From JAGWBD01 sp965220615 (GTDB lineage Bacteria; Chloroflexota; Anaerolineae; Aggregatilineales; Phototrophicaceae): DNA of 64,000 nt. The stretch covers positions 620,001 through 684,000 of the forward strand of contig CBDCQL010000001.1 of NCBI GenBank assembly GCA_965220615.1. Reading direction: 5' to 3'. Of the stretch, positions 25,462-34,008 are shown piece after piece (position 1 is the first letter of the stretch; each line of letters begins with the position of its first letter). Position numbers and translations under genes: made by a program. The notes beneath the pieces are model-generated. The model was given only the letters and a program-made list of their open reading frames with translations, made no database searches and was not told where the DNA came from.

Positions 25462-25555
25462 GGGCGACATGATATGTCGCCCGTACATCATCCGCTGCAG
25501 GGGTAGCGAGGGCCCAGCCCGAAGCATCCTGTAGGGGCGATTTATCAAATCGCCC
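25462..25555. repeat. Two palindromic repeats (GGGCGA family)
   Basis: GGGCGACAT-GAT-ATGTCGCCC (25462-25482) and GGGCGATTT-ATC-AAATCGCCC (25535-25555), the same two types as at 23793 and 23739 but in reverse order. Between them is a GGGTAGCGAGGGC..CCAGCCCGAAGCATCC segment (about 25498-25529), found again near 27298. Confidence 0.85.
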
Positions 25556-25634
25556 GCGGGCACACCACAATATGACGCTCACCGCATTCAGTTCCTGTAT
25601 TCAGTAAATTAGACACTCCCCGCACACAGGCAGG

Positions 25635-25663
25635 TTGCGCGTCTAACCTGTCGGGGCTATGCT
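25635..25663 (+). promoter_or_regulatory. Promoter of binding protein 3
   Basis: TTGCGC (25635-25640), 17 bases, TATGCT (25658-25663), about 100 bases before the ATG. The same hexamers and spacing stand before paralogue 4 (27483-27511). TTGTTGCACA follows the -10 here and TCGTTGCGCA there, a possible shared operator. Confidence 0.6.
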
Positions 25664-25764
25664 TTGTTGCACATGGGGCAACGAGAGGAGGTATACCGAC
25701 AGCAAATATGGCCGTTCCATAGTTCCAGAACCGAAGCGACAGAGATGGTATTTGAGGTGAGAAA

Positions 25765-27150
25765 ATGAATCACAAACTGAGTCGTCGTGATTTACTGAAG
25801 GGCACGGCCGCCGGCGCGGTCGGGCTGGTGGCGGGCCTGACGCCCGCCGCGGTACCCGCGCAGGACGTCGTGACATTGCGTTTCCAGCAGAACGAGGCGC
25901 GCTTTACGCCGGTATTTGAGAACTTCAACGAAATTATCCCCGGTACCGAGGTCGAATTCCTTAACATCACCGGTATCGACCACGAGGAAGTCGCCTCGAA
26001 GATCCTCAACATGCTGGCCGCCGGTCAGCCGCTGGACGCGGGCTACGCTGCGACCGAGGCGACCGTGCTCTACGCCGGTCAGGGCGTCGCGGCCTCGCTC
26101 ACCGAGCGCGTGCTGGATGCGCAGGAAGAGTTGGCGGATTACTTCGCCGACATGGCGCCAATCTGTCCCGAGACCATGCTCTGGGAAGGCGACATCTACC
26201 AGTTGCCCGACAGTTGCAACGCGCCCAACATGTTCTTCAACCTGAACGTGCTGGAAAAGGCGGGTCTGGGCACGCCGCCGGCGGACTGGACGAAGGATGA
26301 CTTCCACGAATACGCCGTGGCCACCACCGGCGTCGGTGGCGAAGAGATCTTCGGCTACGCCTGGGTCAACCGCCTCTGGGGCAGCTGGGGCCCGTGGTAT
26401 TTCGTCAACGGCAGCAACTTCCTGACCGAGGATCGCGCGCCGGGTGGCGAGTGGTTCTGGGAGACTTTCTACTCGGACAACGACACCGTGTCGCATCGCG
26501 GCGGCGGTTTCCGCTGGCCGGAACCCAGCGCCAACCACCCCGCCACGGTCGAGGCGCTGGAGTACGTCACCTCGCTGACCAACGAAGGCCTTGCGCCGGG
26601 CATCGAGATGGGCGGCGGCGCCTCGCTGGTCGGTCTCTTCGTCTCCGACAAGATCGCCATGACGCCCATGGGCGGATTCGGGGCCGGTTACCTGGTCAAC
26701 AACGGCATGGAGAAGGGCGACTTTGACGCGCAGCTCTGGCCGCACTGGAAATCGCAGCGGCACCAGCTGGGCGTCGGCGGCAACTGGATCTTCACCGGCA
26801 GCCCCAACGCCGACCGCATGTGGGACTTCCTCAAGTTCTCCATCCAGGTGGATCAGTTGCTCTCCCAGGCCGGCCGCTACCGTCCCCTGATGACGACCAC
26901 GCCGGTGCGTCGTTCGATGGCCATCGCCGAGGCCTACGAGCCGACCGGCCCGGCCAACTGGTCCGTTTTCTACGAAACGCTGGACCGCCCGGACACGGCG
27001 CCGATCCCGGCGCCGCCGGAAGCCAACGCCGTCACCAACATTCACACGCGTTTCACCGGTCTGGCCCTCTCCGGCGAGCTTTCGCCGCAGGAGGCGATGG
27101 ACCAGGCGCAGGCGGAGCTGGAAACGCTCTTCGCCCGCACCCGCGCGTAG
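25765..27150 (+). CDS. Tat-exported ABC substrate-binding protein, paralogue 3
   Basis: A 461-residue member of the tandem family, Tat signal LSRRDLLKGTAAGAVGLVAG. GAGGTGAGAA precedes the ATG. Differences from its siblings cluster in the C-terminal lobe: GGFGAGYLVNNGMEKGDFDAQLW replaces the GGFWAGGL..FDVQFW pattern, and QVDQLLSQAGRY replaces the lysine-containing version. It has its own promoter (25635-25663) and hairpin (27184), so it can be expressed independently of the others. Confidence 0.9.
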   Translation: MNHKLSRRDLLKGTAAGAVGLVAGLTPAAVPAQDVVTLRFQQNEARFTPVFENFNEIIPGTEVEFLNITGIDHEEVASKILNMLAAGQPLDAGYAATEATVLYAGQGVAASLTERVLDAQEELADYFADMAPICPETMLWEGDIYQLPDSCNAPNMFFNLNVLEKAGLGTPPADWTKDDFHEYAVATTGVGGEEIFGYAWVNRLWGSWGPWYFVNGSNFLTEDRAPGGEWFWETFYSDNDTVSHRGGGFRWPEPSANHPATVEALEYVTSLTNEGLAPGIEMGGGASLVGLFVSDKIAMTPMGGFGAGYLVNNGMEKGDFDAQLWPHWKSQRHQLGVGGNWIFTGSPNADRMWDFLKFSIQVDQLLSQAGRYRPLMTTTPVRRSMAIAEAYEPTGPANWSVFYETLDRPDTAPIPAPPEANAVTNIHTRFTGLALSGELSPQEAMDQAQAELETLFARTRA

Positions 27151-27183
27151 GCAGCACGGCCGCTGCGGCGGACCGCGTTGCAA

Positions 27184-27211
27184 CAGGGGGAGCCCAAAGC
27201 GGCTCCCCCTT
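27184..27211 (+). terminator. Hairpin after binding protein 3
   Basis: GGGGGAGCC / GGCTCCCCC, loop CAAAGC, then TTCACGTTAA; same element as at 23645 and 25405. Confidence 0.75.
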
Positions 27212-27297
27212 CACGTTAAGCAAAACAGCAAGCGGCGGACACAGTCTGGACGCCGGCAGGGGTGGACTGCGGCGATCGCCCTGCGCCGGATGACGTA

Positions 27298-27354
27298 GGG
27301 GTAGCGAGGGCACCAGCCCGAAGCATCCCGCAGGGACGACATATCATGTCGCCC
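27298..27354. repeat. Duplicated spacer and palindromic repeat
   Basis: GGGTAGCGAGGGC.CCAGCCCGAAGCATCC (27298-27329) repeats 25498-25529. GGACGACAT-ATC-ATGTCGCCC (27334-27354) is another palindrome of the GGGCGA family. The rest of the 467-base gap has only the promoter at 27483. Confidence 0.75.
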
Positions 27355-27482
27355 GTGGATCCACCGTCACGACGCTCGCGGATACACCTTTACGTCGCCG
27401 GGAGTGGCGAGTTTGGTGGATTTCAGAAATGGCCCACGCCTGGAGGTTTCGACGTGCAGGTCAGGCAGTTATGTATAATCGG

Positions 27483-27511
27483 TTGCGCAACGCGGGCAGG
27501 CTTGTTATGCT
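27483..27511 (+). promoter_or_regulatory. Promoter of binding protein 4
   Basis: TTGCGC (27483-27488), 17 bases, TATGCT (27506-27511). GTTGCGCAA occurs both at the -35 and just after the -10 (27514-27522), as two possible operator half-sites. About 100 bases of leader precede the ATG. Confidence 0.6.
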
Positions 27512-27617
27512 TCGTTGCGCAATTGTGAGGAAAGGCAAGGGAGGCGCGCCAGACGAAAGCGAAGAAACACAGAAGTTTGGCTGTATCCGTATCGAAAGAA
27601 AGGTTAGAGGGAGAGAT

Positions 27618-29006
27618 ATGACTCACAAACTGAGCCGTCGCGACATGCTGAAGGGCACGGCCGCCGGTGCGGTCGGACTGGTGGCGGGCCTGGCGCCTGC
27701 CGCAGTGCCCGCGCAGGATGCCATCCAGATCCGCTGGTCGCAGAACGAGGAGCGCTGGACGCCGGTCGTCAACAACTTCAACGAGATGGCCGACACACCG
27801 GTGGAAATCGAGTTCCTCAGCATCACCGGCATCGACCACGAGGAAGTCGCCTCCAAGATCCTTTCGCTGCTGGCCGCCGGTCAGCCGCTGGACGCGGGCT
27901 ACGCCGCGACCGAGGCCACCGTGCTCTATGCCGGTCAGGGCGTCGCCACGTCGCTCACCGACCGCGTGCAGGACAACGCCGACGAACTGGCCGAATACTT
28001 CGCCGACATGGCGCCGATTCTGCCGGAAGTCATGATGTGGGAGGGCGACCTCTACCAGCTGCCGGATGGCTGCAACGCGCCCAACATGTACTTCAACCTG
28101 AACGTGCTGGAACTGGCGGGCCTTGAAGTGCCGGGGCCGGACTGGACCAAGGACGACTTCCACGAGTACGCCGTGGCCACCACCAACGCCGGTGGCGAGG
28201 AGACCTTCGGCTACGCCTGGACGAACCGTCTCTGGGGCAGCTGGGGCCCGTGGTACTTCGTCAACGACAGCAACTTCCTCACCGAGGAACGCGCGCCGGG
28301 TGGCGAATGGCTGTGGGAGACCTTCTACGCGGACAACGACACCGTGTCGCATCGCGGCGGCGGCTGGCGTTGGCCGGAGCCGAGCGCCAATCACCCCAAC
28401 ACCGTCGAGGCGCTGGAATACGTCACCTCGCTGGTGGCCGAGGGCATCAGCCCGGGCATCGAGATGGGCGGCGGTTCCTCGCTGCAGGGCCTGTACGTGA
28501 CCGACAAGCTGGCCATGACGCCGGCTGGCGGTTTCTGGGCCGGCGGCCTGATCAACGCCGGTATGGAAAAGGGCACCTTCGACGTACAGTTCTGGCCGCA
28601 GTGGAAGTCGCAGCGGCACCAGCTGGGCGTCGGCGGCAACTGGATCTTCACCGGCAGCCCCAACCCCGACGTCATGTGGGAGATCCTCAAGTTCTCCGTC
28701 AAGCGGGAGCAGATGTTGAGCCTCAAGGACCGTTACCGTCCGCTGATGCGCACCACGCCGGTGCGTCGTTCGATGGCCAGCGACGAGTCCTACGAGCCCA
28801 GCGGCCCGGCCAACTGGCACGTCTTCTACGACACGCTGGATCGTCCCGATACGGGCCCGATCCCGGCGCCGCCGGAAGCCAACGCCGTCACCAACATTCA
28901 CACTCGTTTCACCGGTCTGGCCGTCTCCGGCGAGCTGTCGCCGCAGGACGCCATGGACCAGGCGCAGGCGGAGCTGGTCGCACTCTTCGCCCGCACCCGC
29001 GGCTAA
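27618..29006 (+). CDS. Tat-exported ABC substrate-binding protein, paralogue 4
   Basis: A 462-residue last member of the tandem set, Tat signal LSRRDMLKGTAAGAVGLVAG. ATG 27618 has GAGGGAGAG upstream and aligns with the siblings; the open frame back to 27429 runs through the promoter and is rejected. It is the only one directly followed by permease genes (29089), across a hairpin of 24 bases, so it was probably the original binding protein of the transporter and the other three arose by duplication. Confidence 0.9.
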   Translation: MTHKLSRRDMLKGTAAGAVGLVAGLAPAAVPAQDAIQIRWSQNEERWTPVVNNFNEMADTPVEIEFLSITGIDHEEVASKILSLLAAGQPLDAGYAATEATVLYAGQGVATSLTDRVQDNADELAEYFADMAPILPEVMMWEGDLYQLPDGCNAPNMYFNLNVLELAGLEVPGPDWTKDDFHEYAVATTNAGGEETFGYAWTNRLWGSWGPWYFVNDSNFLTEERAPGGEWLWETFYADNDTVSHRGGGWRWPEPSANHPNTVEALEYVTSLVAEGISPGIEMGGGSSLQGLYVTDKLAMTPAGGFWAGGLINAGMEKGTFDVQFWPQWKSQRHQLGVGGNWIFTGSPNPDVMWEILKFSVKREQMLSLKDRYRPLMRTTPVRRSMASDESYEPSGPANWHVFYDTLDRPDTGPIPAPPEANAVTNIHTRFTGLAVSGELSPQDAMDQAQAELVALFARTRG

Positions 29007-29039
29007 AACACGGTCGCTGCGGCGGCCCACGCACTTACA

Positions 29040-29063
29040 GGGGGAGTCGTCAACGGCTCCCCC
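29040..29063 (+). terminator. Hairpin between binding protein 4 and permease
   Basis: GGGGGAGTC / GGCTCCCCC with one wobble pair and no U-run, 26 bases before the permease ATG. More likely a partial attenuator or mRNA stabiliser than a full terminator. Confidence 0.6.
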
Positions 29064-29088
29064 TCAATAACGAAAAAAGGACTTCTTT

Positions 29089-30042
29089 ATGGCCAGCGAG
29101 ACATTGGCAACGAGGGAGCGGCGGGGCGGTCTGCTCGGCTGGTTCCGGGCGGACACCTTCGAGGGGGTGCGGCGCCAGCGCGCCATCCTCGGTTACCTCT
29201 TTCTGTTGCCGGCCTTCATCGGCCTGGTGGCCTTCGTGGTCGGCCCGATGTTCGTTTCCTTCGGTCTCAGTTTTTACCGCTGGAACATTTTTAAACCGCC
29301 GGACCCCATCGGCATCGCCAACTTCCAGCGTCTGCTCACCGATTCGCGCCTGCCCGGTATCTATGCCAACACGCTGTTTCTGGTGGTGGGCACGGTGTTC
29401 ATCACCCAGGTGCTGGCTCTGGCGCTGGCGCTGGGCGTCACCAAACTCCGCAGCCGCAAGCTGGCCTACTTCCTGCGCACCTCCTGGTTCCTGCCGGTGC
29501 TGATGTCCGGCGCGGCCGTCGGGGTGACGCTGTCCTATCTCTTCCAGCGCGAGTTCGGCCCGATCAACTATTACCTGGGACTCCTGGGCATAGATCGCGT
29601 GCCATGGATGACCTCCGCCAGCACGGTGATGTGGACCATCATCATCACCGCCGTCTGGAAAAATCTGGGCTTCATCTTCGTCATTTATCTGGGCGCGGTG
29701 ACCAACATCCCGCAGGAGATTCTGGACGCGGCCGACGTGGACGGGGCCCAGGGCTGGCGGCGCCTGTGGACGGTGACGCTGCCGCTGATCAGTCCAATCA
29801 TGCTTTTCGCCACGGTTATCAACGTCATCGGCGCCATGCAGATCTTCGACGAACCGCAAATCATGACGCGCGGGGGGCCGGGCGATGGCAGCCGCACGGC
29901 GGTGATGTACATGTACGAGGTGGCCTTCAAGGAACAGGAATTCGGCTACGGCTCCGCCATCGCCGTCACGCTCTTCATCGCCATCCTGATCGTCACCGGC
30001 ATCCAGTTCCTTCTCAGCAAGCGCTGGGTCTTTTACGGGTAG
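29089..30042 (+). CDS. Sugar ABC permease (MalF/UgpA-type)
   Basis: A 317-residue permease with six helices (first: AILGYLFLLPAFIGLVAFVV) and the ATPase-docking EAA-type loop LDAADVDGAQGWRRLWTVTLPLISP near residue 215. It is the channel partner of 30053 and follows binding protein 4. AAAAAAGGACTTCTTT precedes the ATG. The docking-loop segment is almost identical, at DNA level too, to the degenerate permease at 30963, so one derives from the other. Confidence 0.93.
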   Translation: MASETLATRERRGGLLGWFRADTFEGVRRQRAILGYLFLLPAFIGLVAFVVGPMFVSFGLSFYRWNIFKPPDPIGIANFQRLLTDSRLPGIYANTLFLVVGTVFITQVLALALALGVTKLRSRKLAYFLRTSWFLPVLMSGAAVGVTLSYLFQREFGPINYYLGLLGIDRVPWMTSASTVMWTIIITAVWKNLGFIFVIYLGAVTNIPQEILDAADVDGAQGWRRLWTVTLPLISPIMLFATVINVIGAMQIFDEPQIMTRGGPGDGSRTAVMYMYEVAFKEQEFGYGSAIAVTLFIAILIVTGIQFLLSKRWVFYG

Positions 30043-30052
30043 GGGGTAAGCA

Positions 30053-30934
30053 ATGGCCGGCACAACCACGACTGTCGTTCCCGAACGGCACACCGTCAAC
30101 CCGCTGGACAGGCCCTGGGGCCACTGGCTGCAGACGGCCTTCCTGATCTTCATCGGCCTGCTGACGCTGATGCCCCTGCTCTGGGTGGTCTCGACCTCCT
30201 TCCGCACGCTGCGCGATTCCTTCACCGTGCCGCCGGTGTGGATCCACTTCGACTTCGACTTCAGCAACTATCAGTCCGTCTTCGATACGATCCCCTTCCT
30301 GCACATGCTGAAGAACAGCTTTTACTACGCCGGCGGCGCCGTGATTGGCGGGGCGGTGACCTCCGCGCTGGCGGGCTACGCCTTCGCGCGCCTGCAGTTC
30401 CGCGGCCGCGGCGTGCTGTTCTGGGTGGTGCTCTCGACGATGATGGTGCCGGGCCAGATGACGATCATCCCGGTCTACATCCTGATGGGCGTGAAATACC
30501 TGAACCTGGTCAACACCATCTGGTCGCTGATCGTTCCCTCAGTGTTCACGGCCTTCGGCATTTTCCTGCTGCGGCAGTACTTCCGCCAGATCCCGGGCGA
30601 TTTCGAGGAGTCGGCGCTGATCGACGGCGCCAACCAGTGGCAGATCTTCCGCAGAATCTATTTGCCGCTGGCCGCGCCGGGCATCGCCATCCTCAGCATC
30701 CTGACCTTCAACAGCCGCTGGAACGACTACTTCACGCCGCTGGTCTTCATCAACTCGCAGCACGCGATGCCGATCACGATGGGCCTGGTCGAGTTGCAGG
30801 GCGAATGGTCCACCGGCAGTATCGCGGTCGTTTTCGCCGGCATTGTGCTGAGCGTGATCCCGGTCATCGTGGTCTACATCTTCGGCCAGCGCTACCTGCT
30901 GGAAGGCCTGATGATGGGCGGCATCAAGGGCTGA
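30053..30934 (+). CDS. Sugar ABC permease (MalG/UgpE-type)
   Basis: A 293-residue permease with six helices. LAGYAFARLQFRGRGVLFW and the docking loop FEESALIDGANQWQIFRRIYLPLAAPGI are standard for MalG-like subunits. It starts 10 bases after 29089 ends, with TAGGGGG ahead. Together they form the import channel for the four Tat-exported binding proteins. The ATPase is not in this window; in CUT1 systems a single MsmK-like ATPase often serves several channels. Confidence 0.93.
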   Translation: MAGTTTTVVPERHTVNPLDRPWGHWLQTAFLIFIGLLTLMPLLWVVSTSFRTLRDSFTVPPVWIHFDFDFSNYQSVFDTIPFLHMLKNSFYYAGGAVIGGAVTSALAGYAFARLQFRGRGVLFWVVLSTMMVPGQMTIIPVYILMGVKYLNLVNTIWSLIVPSVFTAFGIFLLRQYFRQIPGDFEESALIDGANQWQIFRRIYLPLAAPGIAILSILTFNSRWNDYFTPLVFINSQHAMPITMGLVELQGEWSTGSIAVVFAGIVLSVIPVIVVYIFGQRYLLEGLMMGGIKG

Positions 30935-30962
30935 TCGCCTGCGGGCGCACAACCACGCCACC

Positions 30963-31877
30963 ATGAAGCGCCGCCGCGATCTGCTGGCGGCGCTTTTTCT
31001 GTTGCCGCTCTTCCTTTATCTGCTGGTCTTCGTGCTGGCTCCCACGCTCGATACCGTGGGGATCAGTCTGCAACGTCGGGAAAACTACGGGCCAACCAAA
31101 TTCGCGGGCCTGGCCAACTATGCGCGCCTGACGGGCAACCCGCTGCTACCGTCCATCGCCGGTTTCACTTTTCTGCAACTCGCGAGCGCGGTGGCCATCA
31201 CCCAGGCGCTGGCCCTGCCCCTGGCCCTGGGCGCGGCCGGGCTCTGGCGGCGCTTCTCCCGGACTCCGCGCGGCGCCCTGGCGCTGGTGACCGGCGGCGT
31301 GGCGATTGTCCTGCTGTACCCGCGCCTGGACCCCGGGTTCAGCGCCAACCGTTTCCGCATGTTCCTGATCGACTTCGAGCTAATCTCCTGGCTCGCCGTC
31401 GAGGAACGCTGGCGCATCGCCGGCTCGCTGGCGCACTGGGCCGATACCCTCAGCGCCGTCCGGGAATTCGCGGGCTTCACCTTCTGCGTTTATCTCTGCG
31501 GCGCACTCGCGCTCCCGCAGGACCTGCTGGAGGCGGCCCGCGTCGACGGCGGACCGGCCTGGCGACGCCTGTGGACGGTGACGCTGCCGCTGATCAGTCC
31601 GGTGATCCTCTTCGCCACCGTGACGGACCTCTTCCGCGCCATGCAGATGCTTGACCAACCGCAGATCATGACCTCCGGCAGTCTGGGTGAGGGCAGCAGC
31701 ACGGGCCTGATTTACCTGCTTGAAGCGTCCTTCAGGGAGCATTTGTTCGGCAACGTTGCCGCCCTGCTTGTCGCCAGCTACGTCGTCCTCGCCCTGCCGG
31801 CCGCGCTGCTGGCCAACCGGGGCGTCCGTTGGCTGCGCGGCAGGGGCTGGCTCGGCCGGGCAAATCGCGTGCCATGA
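30963..31877 (+). CDS. Divergent sugar ABC permease (MalF-like paralogue)
   Basis: A 304-residue relative of 29089. It keeps the first helix and FAGLANYARL, and the docking loop LEAARVDGGPAWRRLWTVTLPLISP, which matches 29089 almost base for base. The middle (about residues 95-160) differs completely: helices 3-4 are replaced by ALALVTGGVAIVLLYPRLDPGF and a polar stretch (ANRFRMFLIDFELIS). It may be a specialised or decaying duplicate. It starts 28 bases after 30053 ends and overlaps 31874 by four bases. Confidence 0.78.
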   Translation: MKRRRDLLAALFLLPLFLYLLVFVLAPTLDTVGISLQRRENYGPTKFAGLANYARLTGNPLLPSIAGFTFLQLASAVAITQALALPLALGAAGLWRRFSRTPRGALALVTGGVAIVLLYPRLDPGFSANRFRMFLIDFELISWLAVEERWRIAGSLAHWADTLSAVREFAGFTFCVYLCGALALPQDLLEAARVDGGPAWRRLWTVTLPLISPVILFATVTDLFRAMQMLDQPQIMTSGSLGEGSSTGLIYLLEASFREHLFGNVAALLVASYVVLALPAALLANRGVRWLRGRGWLGRANRVP

Positions 31878-32554
31878 ACGGTGGTGCGTCCGCCTGGTCC
31901 CCGGAGGCGCTGCGGGTCGTGGCGCTGGTCCACCTCTACGCGCTGGTCGCCGTGGTCGGCGTGTTGGCCGTGTGTACGCTGGCGGGCCACGCCCTGGCGC
32001 GCATGCGCTTCCGCTGGCGCGATCCGCTGCTCTGGGCGGCGCTGCTGCTGTTGCTCATGCCGGACCACGTGCTCCTGCCATCGCTCCATTTGGCCTCCGC
32101 TCCGGGCGGGACGCTGGAGGGCCAGTTCGCCTGGCGGATTGCGGGCAGCCATCACATGCGCCTGCACCTGGCCCTCGGCGTTCTTCTCCTGCGCCAGTGC
32201 TTTCGCCGCGTCCCGGCCGACTGCGAGGGCGCCGCGCTGCTCGAGGGCGCCGGCCCCTGGCAGGGTTTTTGCCGCGCAGCCCTGCCCCTGACGACGCCCG
32301 TCATCGCCCTGCTGGCGCTCTTTGTCAGCCGGGCCGTCTTCGACGCCGTCCATGAACTGCCGGCCCTTTCCGGCGCCCTCAATGCGACCGCTTTTGCGCG
32401 CGGCGGCACGATCGATTTTCTCGCCGTGGCGCGCCACTGGCGCAATGACGGGGTTGCGGGCATACTTGTCGGCACTGTGCCGCTCCCGCTCGTTTTCCTC
32501 TTCGGCCTGAGTCGTGTGTCGCGGGGACGTGTGAGCGGCGGCATTCGTGGTTGA
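31874..32554 (+). CDS. Truncated, divergent MalG-like ABC permease
   Basis: A 226-residue relative of 30053 that lacks the first transmembrane segment and the periplasmic loop: it begins at the second helix (LYALVAVVGVLAVCTLAGHALARMRFRWRD). The docking loop survives as CEGAALLEGAGPWQGFCRAALPLTTPV, with the conserved Asp changed to Glu. The sequence is unusually Leu/Ala/Arg-rich and drifted. ATGA overlap with the previous gene keeps them coupled. Whether the pair 30963/31874 still forms a channel is doubtful. Confidence 0.7.
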   Translation: MNGGASAWSPEALRVVALVHLYALVAVVGVLAVCTLAGHALARMRFRWRDPLLWAALLLLLMPDHVLLPSLHLASAPGGTLEGQFAWRIAGSHHMRLHLALGVLLLRQCFRRVPADCEGAALLEGAGPWQGFCRAALPLTTPVIALLALFVSRAVFDAVHELPALSGALNATAFARGGTIDFLAVARHWRNDGVAGILVGTVPLPLVFLFGLSRVSRGRVSGGIRG

Positions 32555-32576
32555 GCGCTGCACCCGGGAGGACGGA

Positions 32577-33962
32577 ATGAGCATCTTTCACCGGCCGGCG
32601 GACGGCATCGTCGGCGATGTCATCCCCTTTTACTGGCAGGGCCTGTACCACGCCTTCTACCTGAAAGCGCCCCTGCCGCCACGGCGCGAGGGTGCCTTTC
32701 ACACCCCCTGGGCGCACCTGGTCTCCAGTGACCTGGCGCACTGGGAGGAATGGCCGGTGGCCATCGGTCCCGGTGGCCCCGGCGACCCGGACGAGATCAG
32801 CTGCTTCACCGGCTCGGTGATCGAGAAGGACGGCCTGTTCTACATGTTCTATACGGGCTTCGCCGGCCGCGACAAGCCGCAGACGGTCTGCCTGGCCACC
32901 AGCGAGGACCTGCGCAGCTGGCACAAGGACCCGCGCAACCCGCTGATCGTGGCCGACCCGCGCTGGTACGAGGCGATCGACTGGCGCGATCCCTTCCCCT
33001 TCTGGAACGAGGAGGCCGGCGAATACTGGATGTTGCTGGCCGCGCGCGAACTGGAAGGGCCGGACAATCGCCGCGGCTGCCTCGCCCTGATGACCTCGCC
33101 CGACCTGCTGGAGTGGACGGTGCAACCGCCCTTCTGGGCGCCGCGCCTGTATTACACCCACGAATGCCCGGACCTGTTCCGCCACAAGGGCCAGTGGGTG
33201 CTGGTCTATTCCACCTTCAGCGAACGCAACATCACCCATTTCCGCGTCAGCGATTCCCTGGCCGGGCCCTGGCTGGCGCCGCACAACGACGGCTTCGATG
33301 GCCGCGCCTACTACGCCGCCAAGACCGCCGGCGACGGACGGCGACGCTTCGTCTTCGCCTGGGACCCGACGCGTGAGGGGGACCAGGACAGCGGCGGCTG
33401 GGAATGGGGCGGCGACATGGTCGTACACGAGGTCACCGACGATCTGGGCGTGAAACCGGTAGGCGCCCTGCTGGAGCGCTTCAGCGAGCCGCGTGCGACC
33501 CGCCTTGAGCCGCATTGCGGCAACTGGGATACGGTCAATGGCGCGCATCGCGCGGCCTTCGACGACGGTTTTTCCGCCGCAAGGCTGGGCGAGTTGCCGC
33601 ATACGGCCGCCCTCGGCGCCAGCATTCGTTGCGACGCCCGGACGCGCTCATGCGGCCTGCTGCTGCGCGTGGACGAAGCGATGGAGAAGTACTACCAGGT
33701 GCGCTGGGAACCGCAGGCCGGGCGCATCGTGTTTGACCGCTGGCCGCGCCCTGGCGACGAGCCCTTCATTCTCGAGCGGCCGCTGGCCGACTGCGAGCAA
33801 CTGGACCTGCGCGTCGTGGTGGAGGGCAGCGTGGTGGTCGTTTACGCCAACGACGAGGTGGCGCTGACCTGTCGCATGTACGATCATGTGACGGGCGACT
33901 GGGGCCTCTTCGTCAACGAGGGCCAGGCCACCTTCAGTAATTTGAGTTGCGCGGCCGGATGA
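32577..33962 (+). CDS. GH32-type beta-fructosidase with C-terminal beta-sandwich
   Basis: A 461-residue clan GH-J hydrolase, cytoplasmic (no signal). The catalytic trio appears as Asp in GDVIPFYW (position of the NDPNG nucleophile, near residue 16), Asp in DWRDPFPFW (RDP motif) and Glu in YTHECPDLFRH (acid/base, EC motif). A lectin-like sandwich follows from about residue 300. It differs from the four later GH32 genes: shorter, with RDP and EC intact but NDPNG lost. GGGAGG precedes ATG 32577. It follows the permeases directly and probably cleaves the imported sugar. GH43-like activity is the alternative. Confidence 0.83.
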   Translation: MSIFHRPADGIVGDVIPFYWQGLYHAFYLKAPLPPRREGAFHTPWAHLVSSDLAHWEEWPVAIGPGGPGDPDEISCFTGSVIEKDGLFYMFYTGFAGRDKPQTVCLATSEDLRSWHKDPRNPLIVADPRWYEAIDWRDPFPFWNEEAGEYWMLLAARELEGPDNRRGCLALMTSPDLLEWTVQPPFWAPRLYYTHECPDLFRHKGQWVLVYSTFSERNITHFRVSDSLAGPWLAPHNDGFDGRAYYAAKTAGDGRRRFVFAWDPTREGDQDSGGWEWGGDMVVHEVTDDLGVKPVGALLERFSEPRATRLEPHCGNWDTVNGAHRAAFDDGFSAARLGELPHTAALGASIRCDARTRSCGLLLRVDEAMEKYYQVRWEPQAGRIVFDRWPRPGDEPFILERPLADCEQLDLRVVVEGSVVVVYANDEVALTCRMYDHVTGDWGLFVNEGQATFSNLSCAAG

Positions 33963-34008
33963 CAGACGGCCGCCGGGATTCGATACAGCGATACAAGGGG
34001 AGTTGACC

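Noticed and set aside
23739..27354. Palindromic repeats considered as a CRISPR array
   Set aside because: Copies are irregularly spaced, differ in arms, are separated by genes, and no cas gene is present.
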